Source of the DNA: Qipengyuania mesophila
GTDB taxonomy: Bacteria > Pseudomonadota > Alphaproteobacteria > Sphingomonadales > Sphingomonadaceae
Assembly (NCBI RefSeq): GCF_019711655.1
Contig: NZ_JAIGNU010000001.1
Coordinates: 1,831,501 to 1,895,500 of the forward strand
Length of the DNA: 64,000 nt
Reading direction: 5' to 3'
Each line of letters opens with the position of its first letter. Within the stretch, counting starts at the first letter, position 1. The notes under the pieces were generated by a model. It made no database searches. It had not been told where the DNA came from and saw only the letters and a list, made by a program, of their open reading frames with translations. Both the position numbers and the translations under genes were made by a program. Below, piece by piece: positions 10,591 through 19,027 of this stretch.

Positions 10591-12114
10591 CTACTCGTAA
10601 TCCTCGTCGTAGTGCCGCACGTCGGGGCTCGAGAACTTGGTGAACTCGCTGTGGAACAGCAGCGGGACGTTGCCGGTCGAACCGTGGCGCTGCTTGGCGA
10701 CGATCAGCGTCGCCTTGTTGACCAGTTCCAGATGGCGCGCCTCCCACTCGGCATATTTCATCCGCACCTCTTCCGAACTGGTTTCGTCGGGCGTGTCGGG
10801 CTTCAGCGCGTTGTGGTAGTATTCGGCGCGGAAGATGAACCACACCATGTCGGCGTCCTGCTCGATCGAGCCTGATTCGCGCAGGTCCGAAAGCTGCGGG
10901 CGCTTGTCCTCGCGCTGTTCGACCTGACGGCTGAGCTGCGACAGCGCGATCACCGGCACGTGGAGTTCCTTGGCCAGCGTCTTCAACCCGCGGCTGATCT
11001 CCGAAATTTCGTTGACGCGGTTGTCGCTGGCGCGGCCCGAACCCTGCAGCAGCTGCAGATAATCGACGATCACAAGGCCGATGTCGTGCCGCCGCTTGAG
11101 CCGCCGGGCGCGCGTGCGCAGCGCGCCAATGGTCAGCGCCGGGGTGTCGTCGATATAGAGCGGCAGGTCGGTCAGTTCCTGGCTGGCGAAGGACAGGCGC
11201 TGGAATTCCTCACGGCTCAGCTTGCCCGAGCGTAGCTTTTCGCTCGAGATCTCGGCCTGCTCGGCAAGGATACGCGTCGCCAATTGGTCGGCGCTCATTT
11301 CGAGGCTGAAGAAGGCAACGCCCGCGCCGGGCGATTTCTCCGGTTCGATCCCGGCCTTGAGATCGTCCATCAACCGCCGCGCGGCGTTGAAGGCGATGTT
11401 GGTGGCGAGCGAGGTCTTGCCCATCGCCGGGCGCCCGGCGAGGATCACGAGGTCCGAATTGTGAAGGCCCGAGGTCTTGTCGTTGATCGTGTCGAGCCCG
11501 GTGGTCTTGCCCGAAAAGCGCCCGCCCGAATTCATCGCCGCCTGGACCACTTCGAGCGCGCCGAAGGCCGCCTTGCGGAATGTCTGCGCTTCATTGCCCG
11601 TGCTCGCGCCCTCGGCGACGCGGTAGAGATCGGCCTCGGCCTGCTCGATCTTGCGCAGCGGCTCTACTTCGTCCGAGGTGTCGAGCGCGCCTTCGACGAG
11701 GTTGCGCCCCACGCTGACCAGCTCGCGCAGTAGCGCGAGGTCGTAGATCTGGTCGGCCAGTTCGCGCGGGTGGAGCAGGCCCTGCCCGTCGGCGGTGAGC
11801 TGCGCGAGATAGGTCGTCCCGCCGAGCTGCTTGAGCGCCTCGTCGCTCTCGAAATAGGGCTTGAGCGTGACCGGCGTCGCCACCGAATTGCGTTCGAGCA
11901 GCTTGAGCACGCGCTCGTAGATGCGCTGGTGCACCGGCTCGTGGAAATGCTCGGGCATCAACGGGGTGGTCAGTTCCTCGATCACCCGGTTGTCGATCAG
12001 GACTGCGCCGATGAAGGCCGCTTCCGCCTCGAGGTTGGCGGGCAGCACTGTGCCCTTCGCCGGCTTGGCATCGGTCGAATCGTCGGCGGGGAAGAGGAGA
12101 TCGGTATCGGCCAT
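10591..12114 (-). CDS. dnaB: Replicative DNA helicase DnaB
   Basis: A 507-residue hexameric helicase that unwinds the replication fork. I prefer ATG 12114 ('MADTDLLF'), preceded by GGTGGGACG, over an in-frame upstream start at 12165. The N-terminal domain starts 'LPANLEAEAAFIGAVLID', typical of DnaB. The RecA-like domain shows Walker A 'AGRPAMGKTSLA', the Walker B strand 'IGLVIVDYLQLL' and 'ALSQLSRQVEQREDKRPQLSDLRESGSIEQDAD', all canonical. No intein is present. It is convergent with the PLD-family gene, one base apart. Confidence 0.97.
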   Translation of the reverse strand: MADTDLLFPADDSTDAKPAKGTVLPANLEAEAAFIGAVLIDNRVIEELTTPLMPEHFHEPVHQRIYERVLKLLERNSVATPVTLKPYFESDEALKQLGGTTYLAQLTADGQGLLHPRELADQIYDLALLRELVSVGRNLVEGALDTSDEVEPLRKIEQAEADLYRVAEGASTGNEAQTFRKAAFGALEVVQAAMNSGGRFSGKTTGLDTINDKTSGLHNSDLVILAGRPAMGKTSLATNIAFNAARRLMDDLKAGIEPEKSPGAGVAFFSLEMSADQLATRILAEQAEISSEKLRSGKLSREEFQRLSFASQELTDLPLYIDDTPALTIGALRTRARRLKRRHDIGLVIVDYLQLLQGSGRASDNRVNEISEISRGLKTLAKELHVPVIALSQLSRQVEQREDKRPQLSDLRESGSIEQDADMVWFIFRAEYYHNALKPDTPDETSSEEVRMKYAEWEARHLELVNKATLIVAKQRHGSTGNVPLLFHSEFTKFSSPDVRHYDEDYE

Positions 12115-12281
12115 CGTCCCACCATGCGGAATGCGGACTCGGCTGTGAAGGTCTATCGGAAGCAAGCTCGCGGACAGGTCTGTGGACTTCGCCCAAAAAT
12201 TTTTTCACGCGAAACCGCGGAGAACAAATTCCTGATCTACCTTGCCCCGTCTGCTCGCAGTTGCGAAAGCAGGGCGCAGGC

Positions 12282-12785
12282 ATGACCGATTCCGCATCCT
12301 CCCCGGCCGATCACCGCATCGCGCATATCGAGCTCGACGAGGAGACGATCATCTGGCGCAACGCCGATATCGAGCAGGAGCGCAAGATCGCGATCTTCGA
12401 CCTGATCGAGGAGAACTGCTTCAAGCCGCTGCGCGCGGTCGAGCGCGGGGCGAACGGCCCCTACCGCCTGAAGCTCGCTGTGCGCGACGGACGGCTGCTG
12501 ATGAGCATCGCCGACGAAGAAGAACAGTTGCTTGAGGAACTGCTGCTCGGCCTCGCCCGCTTCCGTCGCCCGATCCGCGAATATTTCGCCATCTGCGACA
12601 GCTATTACCAGGCGATCCGCAAGGCGACGCCGATGGAGATCGAAACCATCGACATGGCCCGCCGCGGTGTCCACAATCGCGCCGCCGAACTGCTGATCGA
12701 GCGCCTCGAGGGCAAGGTCGAGACCGATTTCGCCACCGCACGGCGCCTGTTCACGCTGATCTGCGTGCTCCATATCAAGGGCTGA
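12282..12785 (+). CDS. UPF0262 family protein
   Basis: A 167-residue cytosolic protein of a family conserved in alphaproteobacteria and without known function. The core 'IAHIELDEETIIWRNADIEQERKIAIFDLIEEN' and 'FRRPIREYFAICDSYYQAIR' identify it. ATG 12282 follows AGGGCGCAGG; a TTG at 12261 in the same frame is less likely. It starts an operon that continues with a GH25-like protein, cytidine deaminase and an LD-carboxypeptidase. It is divergent from dnaB with 167 bases between them. Confidence 0.88.
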   Translation: MTDSASSPADHRIAHIELDEETIIWRNADIEQERKIAIFDLIEENCFKPLRAVERGANGPYRLKLAVRDGRLLMSIADEEEQLLEELLLGLARFRRPIREYFAICDSYYQAIRKATPMEIETIDMARRGVHNRAAELLIERLEGKVETDFATARRLFTLICVLHIKG

Positions 12786-12797
12786 GGGGGGAAGGGC

Positions 12798-13526
12798 ATG
12801 GCCAGGCGAGCGCGCAGACGGCGCAAGTTCCGCTTTCCGCAGATCCTGTCGCGTGCGGGCAAGACCGAGCTGTTCCTGGTGGCGATCGTCGCCATCGGCG
12901 CGAGCTATGCCTGGTACGAAGGGCGCGACTGGCGACCCGACGAGGCGGTCTGGCCCGACCAGGGTGCGCTCGTCAGCGCCGCCGACGGTGCGGTCGATTT
13001 CGGCACGATCGCCGGGCTGGGCGCGAAATTCGTCTATCTCGAGGCGAGCGACGGGGCGGGGCGCAAGGACCGCGCCTTTGCCCAGAACCTCGCCCGCGCG
13101 CGTGACGCAGGGCTCGAGGTGGGGGCGGCGCACCGGTTCGATCCCTGCGCGGTGGCCGACGGGCAATCGGCCAATTTCGTCACCATAGTCCCGCGCGAGA
13201 GCGACCTCCTGCCGCCCGCCATCCTGCTTGAGAGCACCGCCGCCGAATGCCCCTCTCGGGTCTCCGACGCGGCTGTGCAGAGCGAACTGACCACGCTGGT
13301 CAACCAGATCGAGGCGCATACGGGCAAGCCCGCGATCCTCGCGCCGACCGAGGATTTCGAGGAGGCCTATGCTCCCTCGCGCCGGTTCGAGCGGCAATTG
13401 TGGCTGACGCGCAGCTGGTTCGAACCCGATTACGCCACGCGCCCCTGGCTGATGTGGACCGCCAATCGCTGGTACCAGACCGAAGCCGCCCAGACGCCGC
13501 TACGCTGGGTCGTGGTGCGGCCCTGA
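12798..13526 (+). CDS. GH25 lysozyme-like protein, active site degenerate
   Basis: A 242-residue protein with a very basic start, one membrane anchor (about residues 28-40) and a GH25-like barrel outside the membrane. 'AKFVYLEASDGAGRKDRAFAQNLARARDAGL' matches the GH25 strand that carries the catalytic Glu. The first strand, normally G-x-D-V-S-x-x-Q-G-x-V-D-W, reads 'ALVSAADGAVDFGTI', so the conserved Asp is missing. The protein may therefore bind rather than cut peptidoglycan, or have changed specificity. It lies 12 bases after the UPF0262 gene and 10 bases before cdd, and a peptidoglycan carboxypeptidase closes the operon. Confidence 0.7.
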   Translation: MARRARRRRKFRFPQILSRAGKTELFLVAIVAIGASYAWYEGRDWRPDEAVWPDQGALVSAADGAVDFGTIAGLGAKFVYLEASDGAGRKDRAFAQNLARARDAGLEVGAAHRFDPCAVADGQSANFVTIVPRESDLLPPAILLESTAAECPSRVSDAAVQSELTTLVNQIEAHTGKPAILAPTEDFEEAYAPSRRFERQLWLTRSWFEPDYATRPWLMWTANRWYQTEAAQTPLRWVVVRP

Positions 13527-13536
13527 GGATGACACG

Positions 13537-13941
13537 ATGACCGACGAACAGCTGATCGCCGCCGCTCGCGACGCCGCGCGCCATTCCTATTCCCCCTATT
13601 CCGGTTTCGCCGTCGGCGCGGCGCTGGTCTTCGCCGACGGCAGCGTGGTCACCGGGACCAATATCGAAAATGCGAGCTACGGCCTCGCGCTCTGCGCCGA
13701 AACGGTCGCGGTATCGAAGGCCATGGCCGACGGCGTGCGCGGCGGGCTTGTCGCGGTCGCGGTGACCGGGCCGGGGACCGAGCCGATCACCCCCTGCGGG
13801 CGCTGCCGACAGGTACTCAACGAACTGGCGCAGCTCGGCGGGACCGATCCCGACATCCTCTGCGTCGGACCCGATGCGGTGACTAGGCTGCGGCTGTCGG
13901 ACCTGCTGCCGTACGCCTTCGGCCCCGCCAGCCTCGCATGA
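13537..13941 (+). CDS. cdd: Cytidine deaminase
   Basis: A 134-residue enzyme converting cytidine and deoxycytidine to uridine forms for pyrimidine salvage. Zinc and catalytic motifs are complete: 'CAET' supplies the first Cys ligand and the catalytic Glu, and 'PCGRCRQ' supplies the other two Cys ligands, which makes this the homotetrameric Cys-Cys-Cys type. The start ATG 13537 follows a GAGG site ten bases after the GH25 stop. The stop overlaps the following LD-carboxypeptidase start by four bases. Confidence 0.95.
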   Translation: MTDEQLIAAARDAARHSYSPYSGFAVGAALVFADGSVVTGTNIENASYGLALCAETVAVSKAMADGVRGGLVAVAVTGPGTEPITPCGRCRQVLNELAQLGGTDPDILCVGPDAVTRLRLSDLLPYAFGPASLA

Positions 13942-14957
13942 TCGGCCGCCGCGCCGCGCTCGGTCTCATCGGGGGCGCGGCCGGTGCCACTCTGCTACCG
14001 GGGGGACTCGCGGCCAAACCGGCGCGCAAGCCGCCGCGCCTGCGATCGGGCGACACTGTCGGCCTCGTCGCCCCGGCGAGCGCGATCACCCTGCCCGACG
14101 AACTCGACCGTGCGCTGCACTGGATCACCGGCATGGGGCTGGTACCCAGGCTCGGCGCGCATGTGAGCGAGCGTGATGGCTATCTCGCGGGGACCGATGC
14201 GGCGCGTGCGGCGGATGTCGATGCGATGTTCGCCGATCCCGAGGTGCGCGCGGTCTTCGCCATCCGCGGCGGCTGGGGCTGCGCGCGTATCCTGCCGCTG
14301 CTCGACTGGAAGGCGATCGCCGCCAATCCCAAGCTGCTGATCGGCTATAGCGACAACACCGCGCTGCATTGCGCCATCGCCGCGCGTGCAGGCTTCCCGA
14401 CGCTCCATGCACCCAATGCCGCGAGCAGGTGGGAGCGGGCCAGCTGGGAGAGCCTGTGGCGCATCGCCTTCGCCGGGGCCACGCCGGTGCTCGGCGGCGA
14501 GGCGGTCGAGGCGGCGGTGGGGCGTCCGGCGCGCGCAGTGGTGCCGGGTACGGCGCAGGGCCGCTTGTTTGGCGGTAATCTCACCATACTCTCGACGCTG
14601 ATGGGGACCGGCTGGCTGCCCGACCTGACCGGCGCGGTGCTGCTGCTCGAGGATATCAACGAGGAGCCCTATCGCGTCGATCGCATGCTCCAGCACTTGC
14701 GCCTCGCCGGCGTGTTCGACCGGGTGGCGGGCGTGGTCTTCGGTCAATGCACGCGCTGCGACCTGCGCGATCCGGATTACGAGGGTTTCACGCTCGACGA
14801 GGTCCTCGACCGCCATTTCGCCGGACTGCAGGTCCCGGTCATCGCCGGCTTCGACACCGGACATGTCACCGACCAGCTGTGCCTGCCCGTGGGGGTAAGG
14901 GTCGAGCTCGATGCCGCCGCGCGCACGCTGCGCATGCTCGAACCGGCGGTCGCCTGA
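13938..14957 (+). CDS. LD-carboxypeptidase (peptidase family S66)
   Basis: A 339-residue serine peptidase expected to trim the D-Ala from murein tetrapeptides. The N terminus has a twin-arginine-like signal ('GRRAALGLIGGAAGATLLPGGLA'), so export by Tat is plausible; most cytosolic LdcA enzymes lack such a signal. 'SGDTVGLVAPAS' is the S66 start, 'AIRGGWGCARILPLLD' follows, and 'GYSDNTALH' holds the nucleophile Ser of the Ser-Glu-His triad. Overlap with cdd by ATGA indicates one transcript. Together with the GH25-like protein it suggests a peptidoglycan link for the operon. Confidence 0.88.
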   Translation: MIGRRAALGLIGGAAGATLLPGGLAAKPARKPPRLRSGDTVGLVAPASAITLPDELDRALHWITGMGLVPRLGAHVSERDGYLAGTDAARAADVDAMFADPEVRAVFAIRGGWGCARILPLLDWKAIAANPKLLIGYSDNTALHCAIAARAGFPTLHAPNAASRWERASWESLWRIAFAGATPVLGGEAVEAAVGRPARAVVPGTAQGRLFGGNLTILSTLMGTGWLPDLTGAVLLLEDINEEPYRVDRMLQHLRLAGVFDRVAGVVFGQCTRCDLRDPDYEGFTLDEVLDRHFAGLQVPVIAGFDTGHVTDQLCLPVGVRVELDAAARTLRMLEPAVA

Positions 14958-15010
14958 GCGCCAGCGCTTCGTACGTACGGGCGGCGAGACGCGCCTTCAG
15001 CTAGGGAATG

Positions 15011-15427
15011 TCAGCGCGCGGCGCCGGCCTCGCGCAACACGCGGACATCGGGCCCTTCGCCATAGTTGCTGGCCGCGTCGTGGGTGAGGAAGCTTTCCCA
15101 CACGGTTCCATCGAGGTCTGCCGTCCAGTGCTTGCGCGAACGGGCATAGCAGCAGTTCGCTTCCTCCTCCTCGAGGAGCGCAGCACCGGCGCGAAGAATT
15201 CGGTCGCGGACCTGGTCCAGCTCGCTGTCGTTCTCTACGTCGATCCCGAGGTGGTCGAGCCCCTTCTCGACACGCGTGGAAAGCGCGAAATTGACCATCG
15301 GGTCGTCCAGCCGCCACTTTGCATAGTCGGGTTTCGACACGGTTGGGGCGGTGGCGAACAATTCGCTGTAGAAGGCGACAGCGCGCGGGAGATCGCTGAC
15401 GCCCAGATGCAGGTGCAGGCGTTTCAC
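15011..15427 (-). CDS. ArsI/CadI-family VOC metalloprotein
   Basis: A 138-residue single-unit glyoxalase/VOC protein. GTG 15427 is the natural start because it overlaps the arsR stop as GTGA and gives 'MKRLHLHLGVSDLPRAVAFYSELF', the expected first strand. 'HLGIDVEND' and 'NCCYARSRKHWTADLDGTVWE' match the ArsI/CadI group, whose paired Cys binds trivalent organoarsenical before C-As bond cleavage. Whether it acts on methylarsonous acid or serves cadmium tolerance cannot be told from sequence. It is co-transcribed with the ArsR repressor. Confidence 0.82.
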   Translation of the reverse strand: MKRLHLHLGVSDLPRAVAFYSELFATAPTVSKPDYAKWRLDDPMVNFALSTRVEKGLDHLGIDVENDSELDQVRDRILRAGAALLEEEEANCCYARSRKHWTADLDGTVWESFLTHDAASNYGEGPDVRVLREAGAAR

Positions 15428-15747
15428 TTGGGGGTTTCCTTGTCCTGGGGGGATGGATCGCAGGCATCCTCGCAGCAATTGGCGAGAAGATAGCCGACCA
15501 GATCGTCGACCGCTGTGAAATCGGCGCGATAGAGGATGGTGCGGTGTTGGCGTTCCTGCTTCACCAGCCCGGCGCCGCCGAGTTCCTTCAGGTGGAAGGA
15601 CAGCGAGCTCGGCGGAAGACCGAGTTCCTCCGCGATTGTACCGGCGGATACGCCGTCCTCGCCGGCCCTGACCATTCGCCGGAAGGCCGCCAGGCGGTGT
15701 TCCTGTGCGAGCGCGGCGAAGGAGGCGAGGGCTTCCTCGTCGGTCAC
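15424..15747 (-). CDS. arsR: ArsR-family transcriptional repressor
   Basis: A 107-residue winged-helix repressor. The start GTG 15747 gives 'VTDEEALASFAALAQEHRLAAFRRMVRAG', which matches the start of related repressors, and overlaps the stop of a 45-codon upstream ORF as GTGA. The DNA-recognition helix is 'LPPSSLSFHLKEL'. The C terminus 'LLANCCEDACDP' carries three Cys, in the position where this subgroup places its arsenite-sensing thiols. A 24-bp palindrome at 15893-15916, just ahead of the leader ORF, is a likely self-operator. The downstream partner is an ArsI/CadI protein. Confidence 0.88.
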   Translation of the reverse strand: MTDEEALASFAALAQEHRLAAFRRMVRAGEDGVSAGTIAEELGLPPSSLSFHLKELGGAGLVKQERQHRTILYRADFTAVDDLVGYLLANCCEDACDPSPQDKETPK

Positions 15748-15881
15748 TTGCAGTCGCACTCCTGCCTGGCTGGGCGCCGCAGCATTGCCTTCGGAATGCC
15801 GCCGGTGGCGTGATGACAGCACAGTTCGAGCGAGCGCGAGATCGAGGCGAGCCAGCGATCGAGACGGGTTGGTGTGGACAT
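15744..15881 (-). CDS. Cys/His-containing leader ORF ahead of arsR
   Basis: A 45-codon ORF begins at ATG 15881 with an excellent AAGGAGA site six bases upstream, by far the best ribosome site in this operon. The product has 'LELCCHHATGG' in the middle and ends 'RQECDCK'. Its stop overlaps the arsR GTG as GTGA. The paired Cys-Cys-His-His and the terminal Cys-x-Cys could bind a thiophilic metalloid, and translation could control arsR by coupling; both are inference. I do not recognise a family. The alternative is that it is simply a start-site shadow of arsR, but it lies in a different frame from arsR. Confidence 0.55.
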   Translation of the reverse strand: MSTPTRLDRWLASISRSLELCCHHATGGIPKAMLRRPARQECDCK

Positions 15882-15892
15882 GCGAATCTCCT

Positions 15893-15916
15893 TCATTTCG
15901 ATAAATATCAAAATGA
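15893..15916. promoter_or_regulatory. Candidate ArsR operator palindrome
   Basis: A 24-bp inverted repeat with outer arms TCATTT/AAATGA and inner arms GATA/TATC around a central AA; only the centre and one symmetric pair of positions break the symmetry. It lies just upstream of the leader-ORF ribosome site. A TTGACA hexamer on the minus strand (15938-15933) lies further upstream with a weak CATTTT 17 bases on. AT-rich palindromes across the promoter are usual for ArsR repressors. Confidence 0.65.
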
Positions 15917-15976
15917 GGCCTGCCGCCCTGCCTGTCAAGTTCATTTCTAAAATAATCGAAACGAGAGCTGGACACG

Positions 15977-16011
15977 AAAAAGGCCCGGGAGCGCGCGAGC
16001 GCTCCCGGGCC
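15977..16011 (-). terminator. Rho-independent terminator after the M14 peptidase gene
   Basis: A perfect 13-bp stem (GGCCCGGGAGCGC and its complement) with a four-base loop, followed on the minus strand by five T residues. It lies 33 bases beyond the stop of the carboxypeptidase gene and separates that operon from arsR. Confidence 0.9.
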
Positions 16012-16044
16012 GATCGTTTGGCGGTGCTGCGCCCGTGGGGGAGG

Positions 16045-17184
16045 TCAGCTCGGTCTGGTTTCAAGCCATTCAAGCAGGCTCGCGAGGCAGTCGCGGGCGA
16101 GCATCTTGCTGCGCTCGGGGCTCCAGCCCTGCTCGGGCTCGGGATTGGCCTTGTTGTCCTTGTAGGGCATCTCGAGCGTCATCGCGATCGCGCCGAAGCG
16201 TTCGGCGACCTGGTTGGTGCTCATGCTGAGATTGGCCTTGCCCGGAGCAGCCTTGGTATAGCCCTGCTCGGTCTGGAAGTCGGGCGTGCGGCGATCGAGG
16301 ATCGCCTCGTAGCGATAGTAGCCCTCGCCCTGTTCGTCGGTCCAGCCGGGGATGCCCTCGAAGCCGGCGAGGAAGGCGACAGGGATCGCCTCGTCGCCAT
16401 GCACGTCCATCGCGAAGTCGACGCCGGTCTTGTCCATGTGGTTGCGGATCGCGAGCACTTCGGGCGATTTCTCGGCGCTGGGCTCGGCCCATTCGCGGTT
16501 GAGATTGGCGCCCGCGGCGTTGACTCGCAGATTGCCGCGCTTCGATCCGTCGGGATTGCAATTGGGCACCAGATGCAGGCGGCAGCGCTTGCGCAGTTCG
16601 CGGCCGACACTGTCGGCGGGATCGGTGAGCACTTCCAGCGCGCCTTCCATCCACCATTCGGCCTGCGTCTCGCCCGGGTGCTGACGGGCATAGAACCAGA
16701 CGTTGAACGGGCCTTCGCCCATTTCGAGGCAGTCGATCGGCTGCCCGTCGAGCGTGGCGCCGAGATGGACGTAGTCGACGCCCTCGGACGAAGCTGCCTC
16801 GGCGACGAGGTCGTGGTGGCGCTCCATCGAATAGGGCGCGAAATAGGCGAACCACGCTACGTCGCTTGCCGGCGTGTAACGGATCGTCAGGGTCCCGCCG
16901 TCGGCGTCCTTGTCATAGGTGGAGGTGGCGCGGCCCCAATAGTCGCGATCTTCCGACACGCAGGCATCGTAATCGGGCCAACCGCCGGGATAGGCGCTTT
17001 CCTCGAGCCCGGTGATGTTGAGCTCGAGCTCGCGCCCCGCCGCGCCCGCGACGCGGAAATGGAACCACTGCTTGAACTCACTGTTCGTGTCCTTCGGAAT
17101 CGCCAGCCTGGCGCTGGCGCCGTCCACCGACAGCACGTCTATATTGCCGCTGTCGAAGGCGGAATCGATCCGGATATCGCTCAC
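16045..17184 (-). CDS. M14-family zinc carboxypeptidase, cytosolic (CCP-like) type
   Basis: A 379-residue enzyme with no signal peptide. GTG 17184 overlaps the preceding stop as GTGA. An N-terminal beta-sandwich of about 120 residues ('[21 protein letters not shown]') precedes the peptidase fold, the layout of cytosolic carboxypeptidases related to eukaryotic AGBL/CCP enzymes. Zinc ligands are in 'ARQHPGET' (His, Glu) and 'MDVHGDE' (His). '[23 protein letters not shown]' holds the substrate-binding Asn-Arg, and 'TLEMPYK' has the catalytic Glu. The natural bacterial substrate is unknown. It is co-transcribed with a DUF4136 lipoprotein. Confidence 0.87.
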   Translation of the reverse strand: MSDIRIDSAFDSGNIDVLSVDGASARLAIPKDTNSEFKQWFHFRVAGAAGRELELNITGLEESAYPGGWPDYDACVSEDRDYWGRATSTYDKDADGGTLTIRYTPASDVAWFAYFAPYSMERHHDLVAEAASSEGVDYVHLGATLDGQPIDCLEMGEGPFNVWFYARQHPGETQAEWWMEGALEVLTDPADSVGRELRKRCRLHLVPNCNPDGSKRGNLRVNAAGANLNREWAEPSAEKSPEVLAIRNHMDKTGVDFAMDVHGDEAIPVAFLAGFEGIPGWTDEQGEGYYRYEAILDRRTPDFQTEQGYTKAAPGKANLSMSTNQVAERFGAIAMTLEMPYKDNKANPEPEQGWSPERSKMLARDCLASLLEWLETRPS

Positions 17185-17786
17185 TCGGTAACCTCTACTT
17201 CTATCGTTTCGCCATTGTTGCCGGGAAACTCCCGGAACAGCGCGGAGGCGACCGTCTGGGCGTTCGCCTGTCCGCGTGCAAGGGGGGAATTCTCGGGCGG
17301 CTGGAAATCGGCGCGGCCTTCCCACAGGCTCTCGCCGCTTGCCTTGTCGCGAATGGTCACCGCCAGCTCGGTGCCCAGGCGGTCCTTCTCGCCCCCGCCG
17401 AGATTGATGCCGATGCCGACACCCACGCCAGAGCCGTAGCTGCCGGTCGAACCGCCGACGCCCACGCTCACCGGGCTGCGCCGACCGCCGGCCCCGATGA
17501 CGTAGTGCTGCACCGCGACCTGCGCGACCTGGCCGGCGCCAGTGCGCTCGCTTTCGGCATAGCCCAGGCGGCGCAGTTCTTCTGCGACGGCCGCCTTGTA
17601 GGGTGCGAGCGCGAGGCCATCGGCCTGCGACCCGGGAGCGGTCTCGATGAAGATCTCGCCCTGGCCCAGGAGCGCAACGCGATCGGGTGCGACGAAGCGG
17701 GTCACCTCGACCGGGCCGGGGGGCGTGGCGCATCCGGCCAGCGAAAGCGCGGCGGCGAGGCTCAGGGCAAGGGAAAGGGGTTTCAT
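17181..17786 (-). CDS. DUF4136-type lipoprotein
   Basis: A 201-residue protein. ATG 17786 is preceded by AAAGGA at nine bases and gives a lipoprotein signal ending 'LSLAGC'. The mature domain has the DUF4136 pattern: an early conserved strand, a Gly-rich middle ('[13 protein letters not shown]') and '[15 protein letters not shown]' at the end, where the family usually has an A-x-x-x-L-x-x-F-P motif. It should be anchored in the outer membrane, facing the periplasm. Function is unknown. Its stop overlaps the M14 peptidase start, although the two products belong to different compartments. Confidence 0.75.
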   Translation of the reverse strand: MKPLSLALSLAAALSLAGCATPPGPVEVTRFVAPDRVALLGQGEIFIETAPGSQADGLALAPYKAAVAEELRRLGYAESERTGAGQVAQVAVQHYVIGAGGRRSPVSVGVGGSTGSYGSGVGVGIGINLGGGEKDRLGTELAVTIRDKASGESLWEGRADFQPPENSPLARGQANAQTVASALFREFPGNNGETIEVEVTE

Positions 17787-17925
17787 GTCTGCGATCCTTT
17801 TCGCGTCTCCGAAGGCGATCATGCCTGCCCCGACAACGCATGGGCAGGCGAATTCGCACCGGCGCGAGTAGGGCGGGCTGTCTAGGACGTTGCCCTTACC
17901 AATTCCTATGCTAGTCCCGCTACCC

Positions 17926-18936
17926 ATGAGCGATGCGAACAAGGTACCAGTCCTCGTGACCGGGGGGGCGGGATATATCGGCAGCCATGCGGTCCTCGCC
18001 CTGCGCGATGCCGGCTGGCCGGTGACAGTGATCGACAATCTCTCGACCGGCTTCGCCTTTGCTGTGCCCGACGACGTGCCGCTGTACGAAGGCGATGTCG
18101 CCGACGCGGCTCTGCTCGAGCGGATCTTTTCCGAACACGGGATCAAGGCGATCATGCATTTCGCCGGGTCGATCATCGTGCCTGAGTCGGTCGAGAATCC
18201 GCTGAAGTATTACGACAACAACACGGTGAAGAGCCGTGCTCTGATGGAGGCCGTAGTCAGAGGCGGAGTGGAGCATTTCATCTTCAGTTCGACCGCGGCG
18301 ACCTATGGCACGCCCGAATGCTCGCCAGTGTCGGAGGACAGCCCCAAGCGGCCGATCAACCCCTATGGCTGGTCGAAGCTGATGACCGAGCAGATGCTCG
18401 CCGATGCCAGCGCCGCGCATGGCTTCAACTTCTGCGCGCTGCGCTATTTCAACGTCGCGGGCGCTGATCCTCAGGCACGCACCGGTCAGTCTACGGCGGG
18501 CGCGACGCATCTGATCAAGGTCGCCTGCGAGGCAGCCACGGGCAAACGCGATGGGGTTGCGGTGTTCGGCACAGATTACGATACGCCGGATGGCACCGGA
18601 GTGCGTGATTACATCCATGTCAGCGATCTGGCGAACGCGCATGTGCTGGCGCTCGAAGCGCTGATCGACCAACCCGAGCGCTCGCTGACGATGAACTGCG
18701 GTTACGGGCGCGGTTTCTCGGTGCTGGAAGTGCTCGACGCGGTCGACCGGGTCACCAACCAGACCATCCTCCGGCGGATAGAGTCGCGTCGCGCGGGCGA
18801 TCCTGGCGAGCTGGTTTCGGACCCCTCGCGGATTCGCGAAATCCTGCCCTGGCAGGCGAAATATGCCGATCTCGACCAGATCATCGCGCATGCTCTGCAG
18901 TGGGAAAGAAAATTGTCGGAATGGGGCGAAACCTAA
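17926..18936 (+). CDS. galE: UDP-glucose 4-epimerase
   Basis: A 336-residue NAD-dependent epimerase interconverting UDP-glucose and UDP-galactose for surface polysaccharides. ATG 17926 ('MSDANKVPVLVTGGAGYIGSHAVLAL') brings the Rossmann motif G-G-A-G-Y-I-G-S-H to the expected place; in-frame upstream codons make a nonsensical hydrophobic extension. The active site is 'SSTAATYGTPE' with 'YGWSK' (Tyr and Lys of the SDR pair). 'RYFNVAGADP' and 'GTGVRDYIHVSDLANAH' are typical GalE. Length matches the family. It is divergent from the DUF4136 gene and stands alone. Confidence 0.93.
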   Translation: MSDANKVPVLVTGGAGYIGSHAVLALRDAGWPVTVIDNLSTGFAFAVPDDVPLYEGDVADAALLERIFSEHGIKAIMHFAGSIIVPESVENPLKYYDNNTVKSRALMEAVVRGGVEHFIFSSTAATYGTPECSPVSEDSPKRPINPYGWSKLMTEQMLADASAAHGFNFCALRYFNVAGADPQARTGQSTAGATHLIKVACEAATGKRDGVAVFGTDYDTPDGTGVRDYIHVSDLANAHVLALEALIDQPERSLTMNCGYGRGFSVLEVLDAVDRVTNQTILRRIESRRAGDPGELVSDPSRIREILPWQAKYADLDQIIAHALQWERKLSEWGET

Positions 18937-19027
18937 CTTTCGCCAGATTGCGCAGGCAGCCTAACGCTGCCAAATCTCGCTCTACCGCTAGGCCTTGTCG
19001 GGCCGGATTTCGCTTGTTTAAGGCCCG

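Noticed and set aside
18955..18971. GGCAGC-ctaac-GCTGCC hairpin after galE
   Set aside because: Only 6 bp and no T-run on either strand; not a convincing terminator.
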